Below are positions 22,025-31,899 of a DNA stretch of 64,000 bases, in pieces. How positions within the stretch are numbered: position 1 is the stretch's first letter; each line of letters opens with the position of its first letter. A model generated the notes under the pieces. The model did not search any database. It saw only the letters and a list, made by a program, of their open reading frames with translations, and had not been told where the DNA came from. Position numbers and translations under genes: made by a program. Location of the stretch: the NCBI GenBank assembly GCA_947579665.1, contig CANPUZ010000053.1, positions 124,001-188,000 on the forward strand, read 5' to 3'. This DNA comes from Sympetrum striolatum. Taxonomy: Eukaryota > Arthropoda > Insecta > Odonata > Libellulidae.

Positions 22025-22610
22025 AGTAGGTTTGAAATATCTCTCGGATTGTTGACTATCCGCTTCGCCTCCCTGCTGTAGAAAGCCAAAGATGGATTTT
22101 TGGATCTCTAAATCGTGAGTAAACGTGCGAGTTGGCTGTGTAATTCTTTTCAACCTCGGGTTTATTTCGTCGAGGGAGTGGGAGAAACGAGCCGCGGTCG
22201 TTACAAAGTTCTAAGAGCGTCATTCGGCACATGTTTCGGATTGCAACTAATTTAATAGATCAACTATCTCTACTTTTGTGTATAAAATGTGAAATAATCA
22301 TATTTTGTGTGTTTTAAATCGAAACTTTCGGCCCCGGTTCGTGTTTTGGCAATATTAATGTCCTATTGTTAGCAATGCTTCATTGCATAGTTTACCATTC
22401 CAGGATAAGATGTATATCAATGTAGTATGTTACGGCTTGGCTTCTAATTGTGGTAAATATACATGATTAACGTTGGTTATAATGTTATTTTTCATCGCAG
22501 GCTGCTGATATGCTGGCAGTTCGTCAGAAGAGACGTATATATGACATTACGAACATATGGGAAGGCATTGGGTTAATAGGGAAGAAGTGTAAGAACAGTA
22601 TACAACGGAA
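22025..22610 (+). pseudogene. E2F (E2F4/5-like) transcription factor fragment, two exons, copy A
   Basis: The plus strand holds two pieces of the E2F DNA-binding winged helix. Exon 1 (about 22025-22114) reads SRFEISLGLLTIRFASLL, stop, KAKDGFLDL, stop, I, ending at a GTGAGT donor. Exon 2 (22501-22610), after a CATCGCAG acceptor, reads [36 protein letters not shown], ending at GTAGGT. The intron is phase 0 and falls where E2F genes are often split. The TAG at 22079 and TAA at 22109 replace conserved Gln and Lys positions, so this exon cannot be translated normally. No later E2F domains are visible downstream. Copy B keeps exon 1 with the same stops (53280-53369) and has lost exon 2. Confidence 0.75.
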
Positions 22611-23477
22611 GTAGGTATGATTCCGTTACTTGATTTTGTGGAAAATATTGCGAAATCGATCTTTTTTGTTTGAAAGCAAACTCGGTGAGTATATTGCTTA
22701 GTTTTTACGATGTTTTTACCGTAGCCAATACGTGAAAATAAACTTAATTGCCCTTTTAGCTGATTAGGATGCAATTTAGACAAGCCCAGTTTACTTTTTA
22801 GTAAATATTTAAGGTGTTCGAATGATGTATGTGTTTTCTGCAGATTATTTGCCATTATTATGATATCTGTAGACATGAGGTCTTAGCTAATAGTTTCTCG
22901 TGTTGACGAAATTGTCGTCATTATATGCAATTCAAGTTAGTTTTTTTATAAGTTCAGTTATAATGCCATTGTGGATTATAATTGTGTTGGCATCTGATAA
23001 TATGTAAGGAATAATTTCACATATCATGATTTCATCTCGAAAACAATGTTGTATTTCCTGTAATGCATCAACGGTGATTATGGCTGTTAATTTGTTTATG
23101 CTGTAATTGAGGTATCGTCATTTAGTATTCTATTTAGAATTTAAGGATATGTCGATGGTAACATTTTAAGATGGAAGTATATTTATGTGAAGGAAGAGTT
23201 GCTAACTGATTGAAAGCCTTTGTTTTTTAACATGTTTAAATTAGTTTGTGATTTTACATAACTTATTTTTGTCATATTTTGCAATGTTGTGAACAAAATT
23301 ATACAGCATAATAAATTAGAGAGAACATAATGTTAGTTACATTGGCTAAAGAATTAAACGATTTTGATATCCATATTTGAATATTCGTCAATGGAGTAGA
23401 GTAGATTTAGTAGAATGCAGTCATGAAATGCATTCTGGAAGGTTTCGTAAGTATTTCTTACGCTTGAGGGAAGCTCA
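22611..23477. other. duplicated non-coding stretch between E2F relic and piggyBac
   Basis: Matches 53660-54386. I found no downstream E2F exons (leucine zipper, marked box or pocket-binding region) and no other gene. Confidence 0.35.
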
Positions 23478-23789
23478 TTAACCCTCCAAGGAAGGGAATT
23501 ATCTTTTCTTAAAAATTACCCTAATTTTAGTATATTGTTATTCAGATGACCTAAATTAACAAGAGAAAATTGTTTAATAAAAGTTAACAATAATAGGTTC
23601 GTTGCAAATGCCCGTTCCCAAATGGGCACGTGAGTCCTTCCCACTTCTACTATTACGCGCGCCATGATGAAATTTAAAAAGAGCATTTTATTGCAAAAAA
23701 TCTTATTTATTTGAGAACAATATTGTATGAAATTGTTTTTCTTGGAAGATATAAGTTTTTATTTTATAATTATTTTGTTAACTACTTTG

Positions 23790-26385
23790 TAAAACATTAA
23801 ACACAGAGCCCAACATCGCACTAGTTACGCATTGTTCTCCCACGACTCTCGCACTCTTCATATGCACAGCATTTTCCCTTGTTCTGCAGTATGTCACCGA
23901 TTAAATGATCATACTGCAATTCTTTCATGGAGCCAGTTTTTGAGGTGGAAGAATTGCTGAGTCGTCCACCTGATGGTTTTTATTCCGTCTTGTTCCGAAT
24001 AAAGTACACCACAGAATCTCCCGTCTAAACTCTAATTTTGTCCTTGGATCTGAGGATTCCCTTTAATATTATTATTCGATTCTCTGAGTTGTAAATAATT
24101 TATATAAATCACATCTTACCAATATGCGGTGAATTTACGTGTTCATGAATTTGATCTGTTCCACCCATATGCTTATTATACTTGGATATGACGCAGGGTT
24201 ATGGAAGCTGAATAATTTTCTTTTGTTTCCTATAAAATCTTTTAGCTTTCATCAACAGCGTGACTCCATACGCTGTTGAAGCTGCCACAATTACCAAATT
24301 GTCCAGCCATTTAGTAATTCCTATTCCTTCGCTTGTAGAAATAGCTGTGATGCTCTTTCCACTCTCCTCCTTTTTTAGATCATTTTTTGGTGGTAGAGGA
24401 CAATCTTTCGGAATCCGGTTCTTTCTGATTCGCCCAGTTCCATTGTAGCCACATCTTTTCAAATGTGGCAATAAAGTCTTTCGTTTAAATTATTCTGCAA
24501 GCATCTTGATAACACAAATTTAAAGTTGACATAATATCGAGAGGGTCCTCAAAAGTAGAAAAAGTACTGAAAATATTCTTAAAATTAGCTGCAATTTCTC
24601 CGTCCAGCATTGAACCCATGTCTTACTGTTGATAATTACTATGCAGAACAACAGAAGATCACCGTCTCTAACTATGTGTGGAAATTCAAGCAGAAATATT
24701 GGCTGCAACTGCCTCAAACGACGTCCTACTTTTCCCTGATATTCCTTATGAGAGAAATGTTAATGTGCTCTGGCATCGAACCCACGAACAGTACAGTCTT
24801 ATCAATTTTTTTTTCTTAAACTAATTCTTACCATACATCTTCTAGCCTAGCACGAACTTCCTATCATTTCGTTAAGTGCATCAAAAAAAATAATGAAAAA
24901 CTACTCCCATGTATTTTAAATGACAGATTTTTGCATCGTCCTATCATCGAACCAAGGACATTTACTGTAAAAGTTATTAATGTTATCGATAGATCCTGAC
25001 CATATCAATCGGTGTCTTGAGTTTTAGTTCTCCACCTATCCGGGAAGTATTTTTTTTTTATTCCCAAAAATCAAAGCAATGCATTTAAATTGAGAAAATC
25101 GGGACTTTGGGGCCCTCTGGAGTCGAACCCATGACACTGAGGTTCAAAATCGCAATTTTTCTGGCGGTTACATGTTATGGCCAATAGATCGTAAAAATTT
25201 CAAGTCAATGACGCTTGTGGTTTAGCCTGTGAATTAGTATCCTATCTATCTATCTATATATATGCATGAATGAATCCGGAGAAGCATCTATATATAATAG
25301 ACATTGAGTAAAATAAATTAATGCTATTATATTATTTCACATACTACCTCAAATGATCATCGATAGAAATAATTTTATTCTGTAAAATGATTATCAAAGA
25401 TTATGCTGTACTGTAATTCCTTTTAAGCAATTTTCTCCAGCATAGTGAGAAGAGGAGCTGCTGCTCTTCCAACCGCTTCTTCATGTTTTATATTACTGAA
25501 TGAATTCTCCCATGGTAGAAATCAAAATTAATGAGTATCCAGCATCAGAGTTCAGGCACCAAGACTTATAACCGCATCTTATCGGTTTACCTCTACTAAA
25601 TCGCTTGGAGCTGTGTCTTCCGTAGTATTTTATCATCTCTCCTCCACAATCTAAGAGCTGGGAAGGCACCAAATGACGCAAACATCTTTGTGTAATCCTT
25701 TTCATTGTAGGCCAGACTTTGTAGAACCCATCGCTTGACTGTCTAACTTAGTATTATCTGCTAAGTGTAAAAACCTCATTATTTTGAAGAATAAGTCTGT
25801 CTTCATCGCTCCACTATCCAATTCAATATGTGCATCCTTTTTCGCGTACCAGTAATATTTTTTCCAGGAGAACGTTGTATCGAAAGACAATCAAAATGCC
25901 AATGAAGGCTCGCATCTCCTCTGCTGTAATTTGTGGACTGGGGCAATTAAAAAATCGGGCGTAATTCTCACTTTGTTACACTATTAATGTGGCGAACTCG
26001 TCATCGATGAAGAGTTCTAGCAAATAGAATCAGTTAAATATAGAGTATAAACAGTAATCTGCTTCGGAAAAACTTCCCGTACACTTGATGCTGCCCTTTA
26101 TCCATTTTCTCTGCGCAGTTTTTTTTTCCCAATTCGTTTTCTCCAGCACCGATTCTTTCGTTGGTTTCCAACCGAATCTCGGCTTGTGCCCTCATTTGCT
26201 TGCCAGTGAAATTGTCAACCAATCTTTCCTCATCTTCATCAGTTAGCTTATTTTCTTCTGTTGGAGAAATGAAGAAATCGGTAACATCTACCTCACTCTC
26301 TTCATCCTCGGCAAGGATTCGGAGAGCCTCCTTCAGTGAAGTCGACTCATGAAAACTAACGTATTTCCTGAATAGAAAATATAAA
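23790..26385 (-). pseudogene. piggyBac transposase pseudogene, copy A
   Basis: Fragments on the minus strand run in the right order. First is an acidic N-terminus with NFTGKQMRAQAEI (26390-26034). Next is KKDAHIELDSGAMKTDLFFK and MRFLHLADNTKLDSQ (25890-25700), then MIKYYGRHSSKRFSRGKPIR and GYKSWCLNSDAGY (25705-25493). A block with IIFDNHFTE follows (about 25420-25350), then GYNGTGRIRKNRIPKDCPL and NLVIVAASTAYGV (24471-24199). Last is a Cys-rich C-terminal part (about 24010-23800). Order and motifs fit the piggyBac (DDE) transposase family. Stops, frameshifts and the inserted repeat make it non-functional. Copy B has the same interruption. Confidence 0.82.
24490..25300 (-). mobile_element. TTCGA-module half-element inside piggyBac, copy A
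   Basis: Modules run in minus orientation with cores near 24611 (degenerate), 24777, 24950 and 25122. It starts beside a decayed palindrome (CTGCAAGCATCTTG) and ends with the tip ATCCGGAGAAGC then TATATATAATAG at 25300, after a (TATC)n run near 25245. It splits the piggyBac frame between FDNHFT and the LKRCGYNGTG segment. The same insertion is in copy B (55395-56179), so it predates the duplication. Confidence 0.75.
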
Positions 26386-26965
26386 ACCTCTAATGATATA
26401 ATTTTTATGTGAAGCTAATAAATTTTGAAAGGATTGGAATATCTAACACAATAATCATTTCCTATTATTTGTTGTTGCCACTTCTTCTAAATAATCTTAG
26501 ATTTTCCGAGATTTTGTTCATAAAAATACAAAATAATATCCATAGTCTTCTTGTCACAACTTAAAGCTAAAGTAATTCTTAACTTTATTCCACAAAAATA
26601 ATGTCTTATGTCGCAGAATATTCTCGAATATACAAAATACAGCTTTCAGTGACAGCCATCAGCAAGGAAGTTGCGTAGTAGTGGGAAGGCCTGACGTGCC
26701 CATATGGAAACGCAGCAATAAACAGCAATAAAAAATATACAGCAATTAGTTGTCAGAAGGATCCATCTCAAAAATTCCCTATTTTTCAGAAAATCACTAG
26801 AAATGTTTCCCTTGACTTAAGTGTGCCAAAACTCAAATGAAACTAAGCTTTGGACCCTCTTAGCCCACAAAATATCGTTTACTGACCATATTATGAGATA
26901 TTGTTTAGCTACCTAGAGAACCCAGCTGCAGTCCGTTATGGGAACGTCAGTCCTTAAAGGGTTAA

Positions 26966-27129
26966 AGAATTTAGTTGTGGAGTAGTTTAGGCTATTTTCT
27001 GTCTTCCTGAGTCAACGTTGAGGAATATCAATAAGTTCAGAGAGAGGAGTATTGTGTGTGTGGATATTGGAACGCAGGTTAAACTTATCATTGATAGTCT
27101 GTTTGTTCAGGTCCTAGGGGTTGTTTCTC
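26966..27129. other. short unassigned stretch
   Basis: Nothing recognised between the piggyBac right end and LINE debris. Confidence 0.3.
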
Positions 27130-27465
27130 CAATTTTCCCTATCCTCCGCTCTGTTCTTCATTCTTAAATGAATTTCTCCTTCGTCTCTTCTTTTGTCCCT
27201 CCACTTACAACATATCCTTAAGTGAGCACTTCCTTCTTATTGCATGCCCTATCCAATTCCTCTTCCTTTGCATTATCTAATCGACCAATCTTCTTTTTTC
27301 AGTTACTCTCCTCAGTACGTCTTCATTCTTTGTCCTTCCACTTTATGTTTTACATTTTTGTCCAAACCCACATTTGGAACGCCTCTATTCTGTTTCTCTC
27401 TTTGTTCTTTAGGGTCCATGTCTTGCAGCCACACAGGAACACACTGCTCACAAAGCATTCAATCC
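27130..27465 (-). pseudogene. LINE C-terminal fragment (second LINE family)
   Basis: Minus-strand translation gives, with stops and frameshifts, CGCKTWTLKNKERNRIEAF then QMWVWTKM, later KKKIGRLDNAKEEELDRACN. A SETWTLKKKDRxRIEAFxMW-like run followed by an RRLLxxIxxRKxxWIGH-like run is a common C-terminal signature of non-LTR retrotransposon reverse transcriptases. It lacks all catalytic motifs. Confidence 0.6.
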
Positions 27466-27483
27466 ATCTTCTTCTTCTTCCTT
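27466..27483. repeat. (CTT)n / (AAG)n trinucleotide run
   Basis: A short trinucleotide run directly follows, on the minus strand, the 3' region of the LINE fragment at 29966-30204. It is probably that LINE's 3' tail. Confidence 0.6.
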
Positions 27484-27497
27484 GGCATTACAGCCCA

Positions 27498-29965
27498 GGG
27501 GGGCTATTCTGCGACCGCTTTCCGACACGGAAAGCGGCCATATTGTCGGAAAGTACCACAATCTGATGTGGGAGGAGCCTCCGTGCGATTCTGTACACTC
27601 TGTGTCGGAAAATGGGCTAACTTCAGACGGCAGATTCTGCCCGTCAGATAAATCGTGTCGGAGGCCGAGGGACAGATTCCGTGCGCACTTAATTATGTAG
27701 CTTATTGTAACGCGCATCTTTCAAAGGATTTAATGTAAAATTAAGCTATATTTTAATGATTAATGTAAATAACCATAAATAGTTTATATTAGTAATATGA
27801 TGGGGTATGCTAGTAATCCGTTGCATATTTTGAGTGCATGAGTCAACCAAAAAATGTTAAGATCGCTTAAGATCCTCGGCCGCCTAAGGTCTTATAAGTT
27901 GGAACTTTCCTTCAATCGAGTTAACATCGTTCGTAAATGTAGACATTATACATAATGCTTGTATATAATATTTATTATAATACACCCAATGCCAATCTGC
28001 ATCTATAAATTTCTACATAAGTAAAGCACCATTATTATAACTGGAAAATCCGAATAAACTCTGCGTGAGTGAACTTATATAGCGAATGATGTTTTGAAAT
28101 ATAATTTTACTATTTAAACCTTGATTATTATTTGATTGTGAGAAACCCAATGTAAACGGGCGACAACAACTGAAACGCTACTACTGTGGCAACAGTCCTA
28201 GGACTAAACTAAGACTGATAGGACACCTCAAACAGTTAACCTTTATTATTATGACACAGTATGGTATCACAATATAAGCTCTCACAATATGCCTGTCCGG
28301 TTGGGAAACGCTCTAAGTTCGTAATTTGCAAATCTTTAACATCGTCGGCCGAGTGTCAGAATTTGTTTTCTTGAGTTTCTGAATCTTCGTTAAATAATAA
28401 GTCATGTTCATCAGAATCTCTCAATTAAATGTATAACCATCTGGTCATACTTTTAAATTTATAGATACTATAGATATATTATACGACTTACACAGGAATT
28501 TTAGTAATTATTGTTTTGGTTTATGGTAGTTAAGTGAGGTTTTTTTAAGGTCCATCCCTAGGCGCCGTTTTTGCAGCTTTATCTCAGTTTTTTTCCCACG
28601 ACTCGAGCTCGGAGCTGATAAGGGACCTCGACTTATCAGCAGATATCAGCCTTTATCAATTGAGAGGTAAAGAAAGGCGTGCAGTACGATTCGAAAAGTT
28701 ATAAACAATTGCAATATACAACAATTTGATATCTTTGGCGTGTCCCTCGTCTTAAGACAAGTAAATGCGTCTTTTGATCTACGCTCTACGATGAAAATCA
28801 AGGTTTTTTATGTTTTCTATAGAAATTACCCCATGAGTTATGGCAACGCTCTATTGCCAGGAGATCCAGAGGAGAGGATTACATGTATTTGAATGCGGAA
28901 GATATTCATATCCCTTTAATAGTTTGTTATTCATATCCATTTTACATACCAACCCAAACCAACCCATCCCAACCCAACCCAACCCTCCTGGCAATGCAGT
29001 GTTGCCATAATTCACCAGGTAATTTCTATAGAAAACATAAAAAACCTTAATTTTCATCGTAGAACGTAGATCAAAAGACGCATATACTTGTCTTAAGACG
29101 AAGGATACGACGGATATATCAAATTGTTGTATATTGTAATTGTTTATAAGTTTTAAAATCGTACTGCATGCCTTTTTTTACCTTATGGTCTGATTATTCC
29201 CGCTGCCCGCTGATAAGTCGAGGTCCCTTATCAGCTCCGAGCTCGAGTCGTGGGAAAAAAATTGTGATAAAGCTGCAAAAACGGCGCCTAGGGATGGACC
29301 TTTAAAAAACCTCACTTAACTACCATTAACCATTGTTTTCGATTTAGAATTGTTGTTGGAGATGAATGTTGAGGAAATGTATTCTCGGAGGTGAACATTT
29401 TTCTCAAATTCTTATCTATTTGAAGAAGTGCAGTATATGTTTATAACGCGGAATATATTTCCACTCCCTAAGTGCCAGAATTAATACCTTCCTTTCGTTC
29501 GCAATATTTACGTACAGCATATTTAAAAACAAACAGCATGAACATTAACGAATGCAATTACACTCATTTCATTATTCCACAACGCCTTCATCACCGTAGC
29601 TTCAACAAGGAAACAACAAAAGTCTACCATGAGCCTTTTATAGCTACTTAAATCTTTATTCCATGAGTTGCTTCTGCTACCGGGAAATGTTACACGTAGA
29701 GTTTCAGCCTTCATGTGTTTATTTGCTTGCCCTCCGTTGGCTGAGATGAAGCACGTGACCGTACCCTTCGGAAGTGATCGGGATTCTCCTCCTAATATGG
29801 GTAGGACCGTGCCTCACGTTGAAAAAGTCAAGTTTCCGATCCAACATGCGCACGGAATCGCACAGAAAGGCTCCGTCGGAAAGTAAGCTTGGATTTTTCT
29901 GCCGTCGGATCCGAAAAATCTGTTTCCGACGTGCTAGATTCCGACGAATCACAGAATAGCCCCCC
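27498..29965. mobile_element. DNA transposon with GGGGGGCTATTCTG inverted ends, non-autonomous
   Basis: The left end reads GGGGGGCTATTCTGCGA and the right end is its complement with one change (TCACAGAATAGCCCCCC). Inside both ends are repeated TTTCCGAC/GTCGGAAA motifs. If the body is removed, the flanks join as CAGCCCA/GTGTCGGCC within a LINE 3' region. Any target duplication is short and ambiguous (A, CA or CCA), because it is hidden by the G/C runs. No transposase frame is visible. A fold-back element (28518-29331) is nested inside. The superfamily is uncertain; PIF/Harbinger-like is one possibility. Confidence 0.75.
28518..29331. mobile_element. fold-back element with 8-bp target duplication ATTGTTTT
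   Basis: Two arms of about 335 bases, inverted copies of each other (28518-28862 and 28980-29331), surround a central loop of about 120 bases with an AACCCAACCC run. The ends are GGTTTATGGTAGTTAAGTG and its complement with one mismatch. Exact 8-bp duplications ATTGTTTT sit at 28510-28517 and 29332-29339. It has no coding capacity. The 8-bp duplication suggests mobilisation by a hAT-type transposase, but the termini are not a classic hAT match. Confidence 0.9.
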
Positions 29966-30204
29966 AGTGTCGGCCTCCCTCAAGACGCCTGTCCATTTCC
30001 CCTGTTCTCCCACCATCTTTCAATCCTCATAGCCTTTATCTCTTCTTCCAAATCCTGCATCCATCTTTTCCTCGGTCTTCGTCTTCTTTTTCCATCCTTC
30101 CATGTAGTAATTTCTTGGGCAGCCTTTCTTCGCTCATTCTTTCCAGATGACCCAGCCAAGCTAGTCTTTGAGCCTTCACAAATCTCACAATGTCCTCGCC
30201 TCTT
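29966..30204 (-). pseudogene. LINE 3' fragment joined to the RTE remnant
   Basis: Minus-strand frames give EDIVRFVKAQRLAWLGHLER then MSEERLPKKLLHGRM, and next KRWMQDLEEEIKAMRIERWW in another frame. This is the usual C-terminus of a LINE reverse transcriptase, different from the window's RTE, whose C-terminus is NWIPRDVKRPRRRP. It abuts the RTE copy at 30204/30205 and continues past the inserted transposon to the (AAG)n run at 27466. Confidence 0.65.
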
Positions 30205-31045
30205 AGTGAGCTTCTCATTGCCACATTACACCTAAGTACTTGATGATGTTTCTATTCCACCTGTCCACAGGTCTTCTTCTTGGTCTCTTCACATCTCTTG
30301 GTATCCAGTTGAGAACTGCAGATGTCCAACGGTTGTCGTTTCTTCTCGCTACAAGACCTGCCCACCTCCATTTTAGTGATGTTACCTTATCTATGTTGTC
30401 TGTAACTCCAGTCATCATTCTCACCCAAGTGTTGCGTTTCCTGTCTCTTCTTGTGATTCCCAGCATGCAGCGCTCAATGATCCTTTGCGTTGTCTGAAGT
30501 CTGGGTTATTGCAGCATTTAACACCCAAGTTTCACTTCCATAGGTCAAGACAGGTAAAATGCATTGGTTGAAGACCTTCCTCTTCAAAACCATTGGCATT
30601 CTTGACTTCAGAATGTGCGAGTTCCTACCAAATGCGCTCCAGCCAAGTTTCATTCTTCTGTTCACTTCATTAATCCTGTTTTGCTCTCCTGTTGTTACAA
30701 GTTGACCCAGGTATGTGTATTCCAAGCAAACATCCAGAGGTTTTCTTTGAAGTTTGACTGGCTCTTGCACTGCATAAGAATTATACATTACCTTCGGTTT
30801 TGTTAGATTTATCCTGAGTCCTATCTTCTGTCCTGCTGTGTTTAGCTCTTCAAGTCTTGAAGATCTTCTGTGTTAGCTGCAAAGAGAATTATATCATCTG
30901 CAAAACGGAGGTGACTGATGTACTCCCCATTTACTCTTAACCCCTTCTCTTCCCAATCAAGGGTTTGAAAAACTTCTTCTAAAACGGCTGTGAACAAGAT
31001 GGGAGATAGACCGTCACCTTGTCGAACTCTCTTCTCAATCTTGAA
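30205..31045 (-). pseudogene. RTE remnant copy 2, 3' part
   Basis: Minus-strand pieces include RQGDGLSPILFTAVLEEVF and HLRFADDIILFAANTEDL (31046-30842), then the C-terminal TWVLNAAITQ and RDRKRNTWVRMMTGVTDNI segments down to 30215. Small deletions break the frame near 30860 and 30500. It is the 3' half of an element split by the transposon at 31046-35414; the other half is 35415-36947. Confidence 0.88.
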
Positions 31046-31740
31046 TAGTGGAGGCATTTTAGGCAAGAAAAGGCTCAACTTATCCTTTTTGGTTTATCAA
31101 GCTGAAAATTGGTGGAGATGTTCTTTGAACAGCCAAAAGCAAAATCCCAAAAATCCCAAAAAATCCCAATTGGGCAACATGCCTAAATATTTAAACAAAA
31201 GTCGCCATCTTGGATTTTCGACCTTGCATCATATTGAACGGTATATCTCCGTATCTAATGGTGATAATGACACACGGTTTGATTTAAACTACTTACTAAA
31301 GTGTAAACTAGACCCATGGAATTTTATATTGAAAGAAAAATGAGTAAATATAAAGCTACACACGAAAAACAACTCGTCTTAGGGTAGCTATAACGGGAAA
31401 ATCAGCGTTAAATGTCGATTTTCGACCTTTTATTATCACTAAATCAAAAAATATATTTATATAAAAGTTGTAGAACACATCAAAAGGCTTCAGAATGTTT
31501 TATTATAATCTCCGTAGTCCAAAAATTGTAGCTTCTACGAAGCGCCAAACACGTTCGCACACTCAGTAGATGACCTCTAACGCGGAGCGCCTATGTGCGA
31601 GTATCCATCAAAACACCGATTATAATGCTGGAAAGTATATTCTTATTCCTACAAGTAAATAATTTTACTAATAAAATATTTAAGCGTTTAATAATTATAA
31701 CTTTGTAAGATAAAATTTAATAAAAGGAAAGATACCCCAT

Positions 31741-31890
31741 TAATTTGGACGAATGTTTTTCTTGATGTTTGCATCCTCGGACGAGTTTTCAATTTGGCGA
31801 GAATGAGGTAAGATATCGAAATGCGGACTAATGTCGTCTTCTTCTTCCTCATTCATTTCATCTAAATCGTTCGGATCCGAACCATACCAA
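31741..31890 (-). pseudogene. possible C-terminal tail of a transposase exon
   Basis: A minus-strand frame of about 50 codons reads YGSDPNDLDEMNEEEEDDIS, then PHFDILPHSRQIENSSEDAN, and stops. It is strongly acidic and ends just inside the left arm. It is open but short, with a stop immediately upstream, and I do not recognise it. It may be the remains of the host transposon's own protein. Confidence 0.3.
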
Positions 31891-31899
31891 AATCAAAGA

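Larger units (their letters stand above)
2733..26624. repeat. segmental duplication, copy A
   Basis: From AATGTAGAGCTATCTTGAAT to a point inside piggyBac, this block matches 40131-57510 in the same order and orientation. Landmarks in both are the hAT relic, helicase relic, zinc-finger gene, E2F-like exon and piggyBac transposase. A is longer because of the hAT element at 4711, a second arm of the module repeat at 6972, the RTE at 10456, an extra stretch at about 21497-21800, and a stretch at about 22412-22760 that is deleted from B. B has longer introns in its zinc-finger gene. Identity looks roughly nine in ten by eye; it was not computed. Confidence 0.9.
23478..26965 (-). mobile_element. 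piggyBac transposon, copy A, with a nested module repeat
   Basis: TTAA at 23478-23481 followed by CCCTCCAAGGAAGGG, and on the other side CCTTAAAGGG then TTAA at 26962-26965, give TTAA target duplications and CCCTYYAAGG-type inverted ends. Both are diagnostic of piggyBac. Subterminal sequences are also inverted (GGGCACGTGAGTCCTTCCCA near 23623 and its diverged complement near 26684). The coding strand is minus. A TTCGA-module element (24490-25300) interrupts the transposase. Confidence 0.82.

Noticed and set aside
21929..22153. 74-codon minus-strand frame conserved in both copies (also 53184-53408)
   Set aside because: It is antisense to the E2F-like exon, which explains its conservation.
27222..27651. 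Overlapping 114- and 135-aa plus-strand frames
   Set aside because: They are antisense to LINE debris and run across a transposon boundary at 27498.
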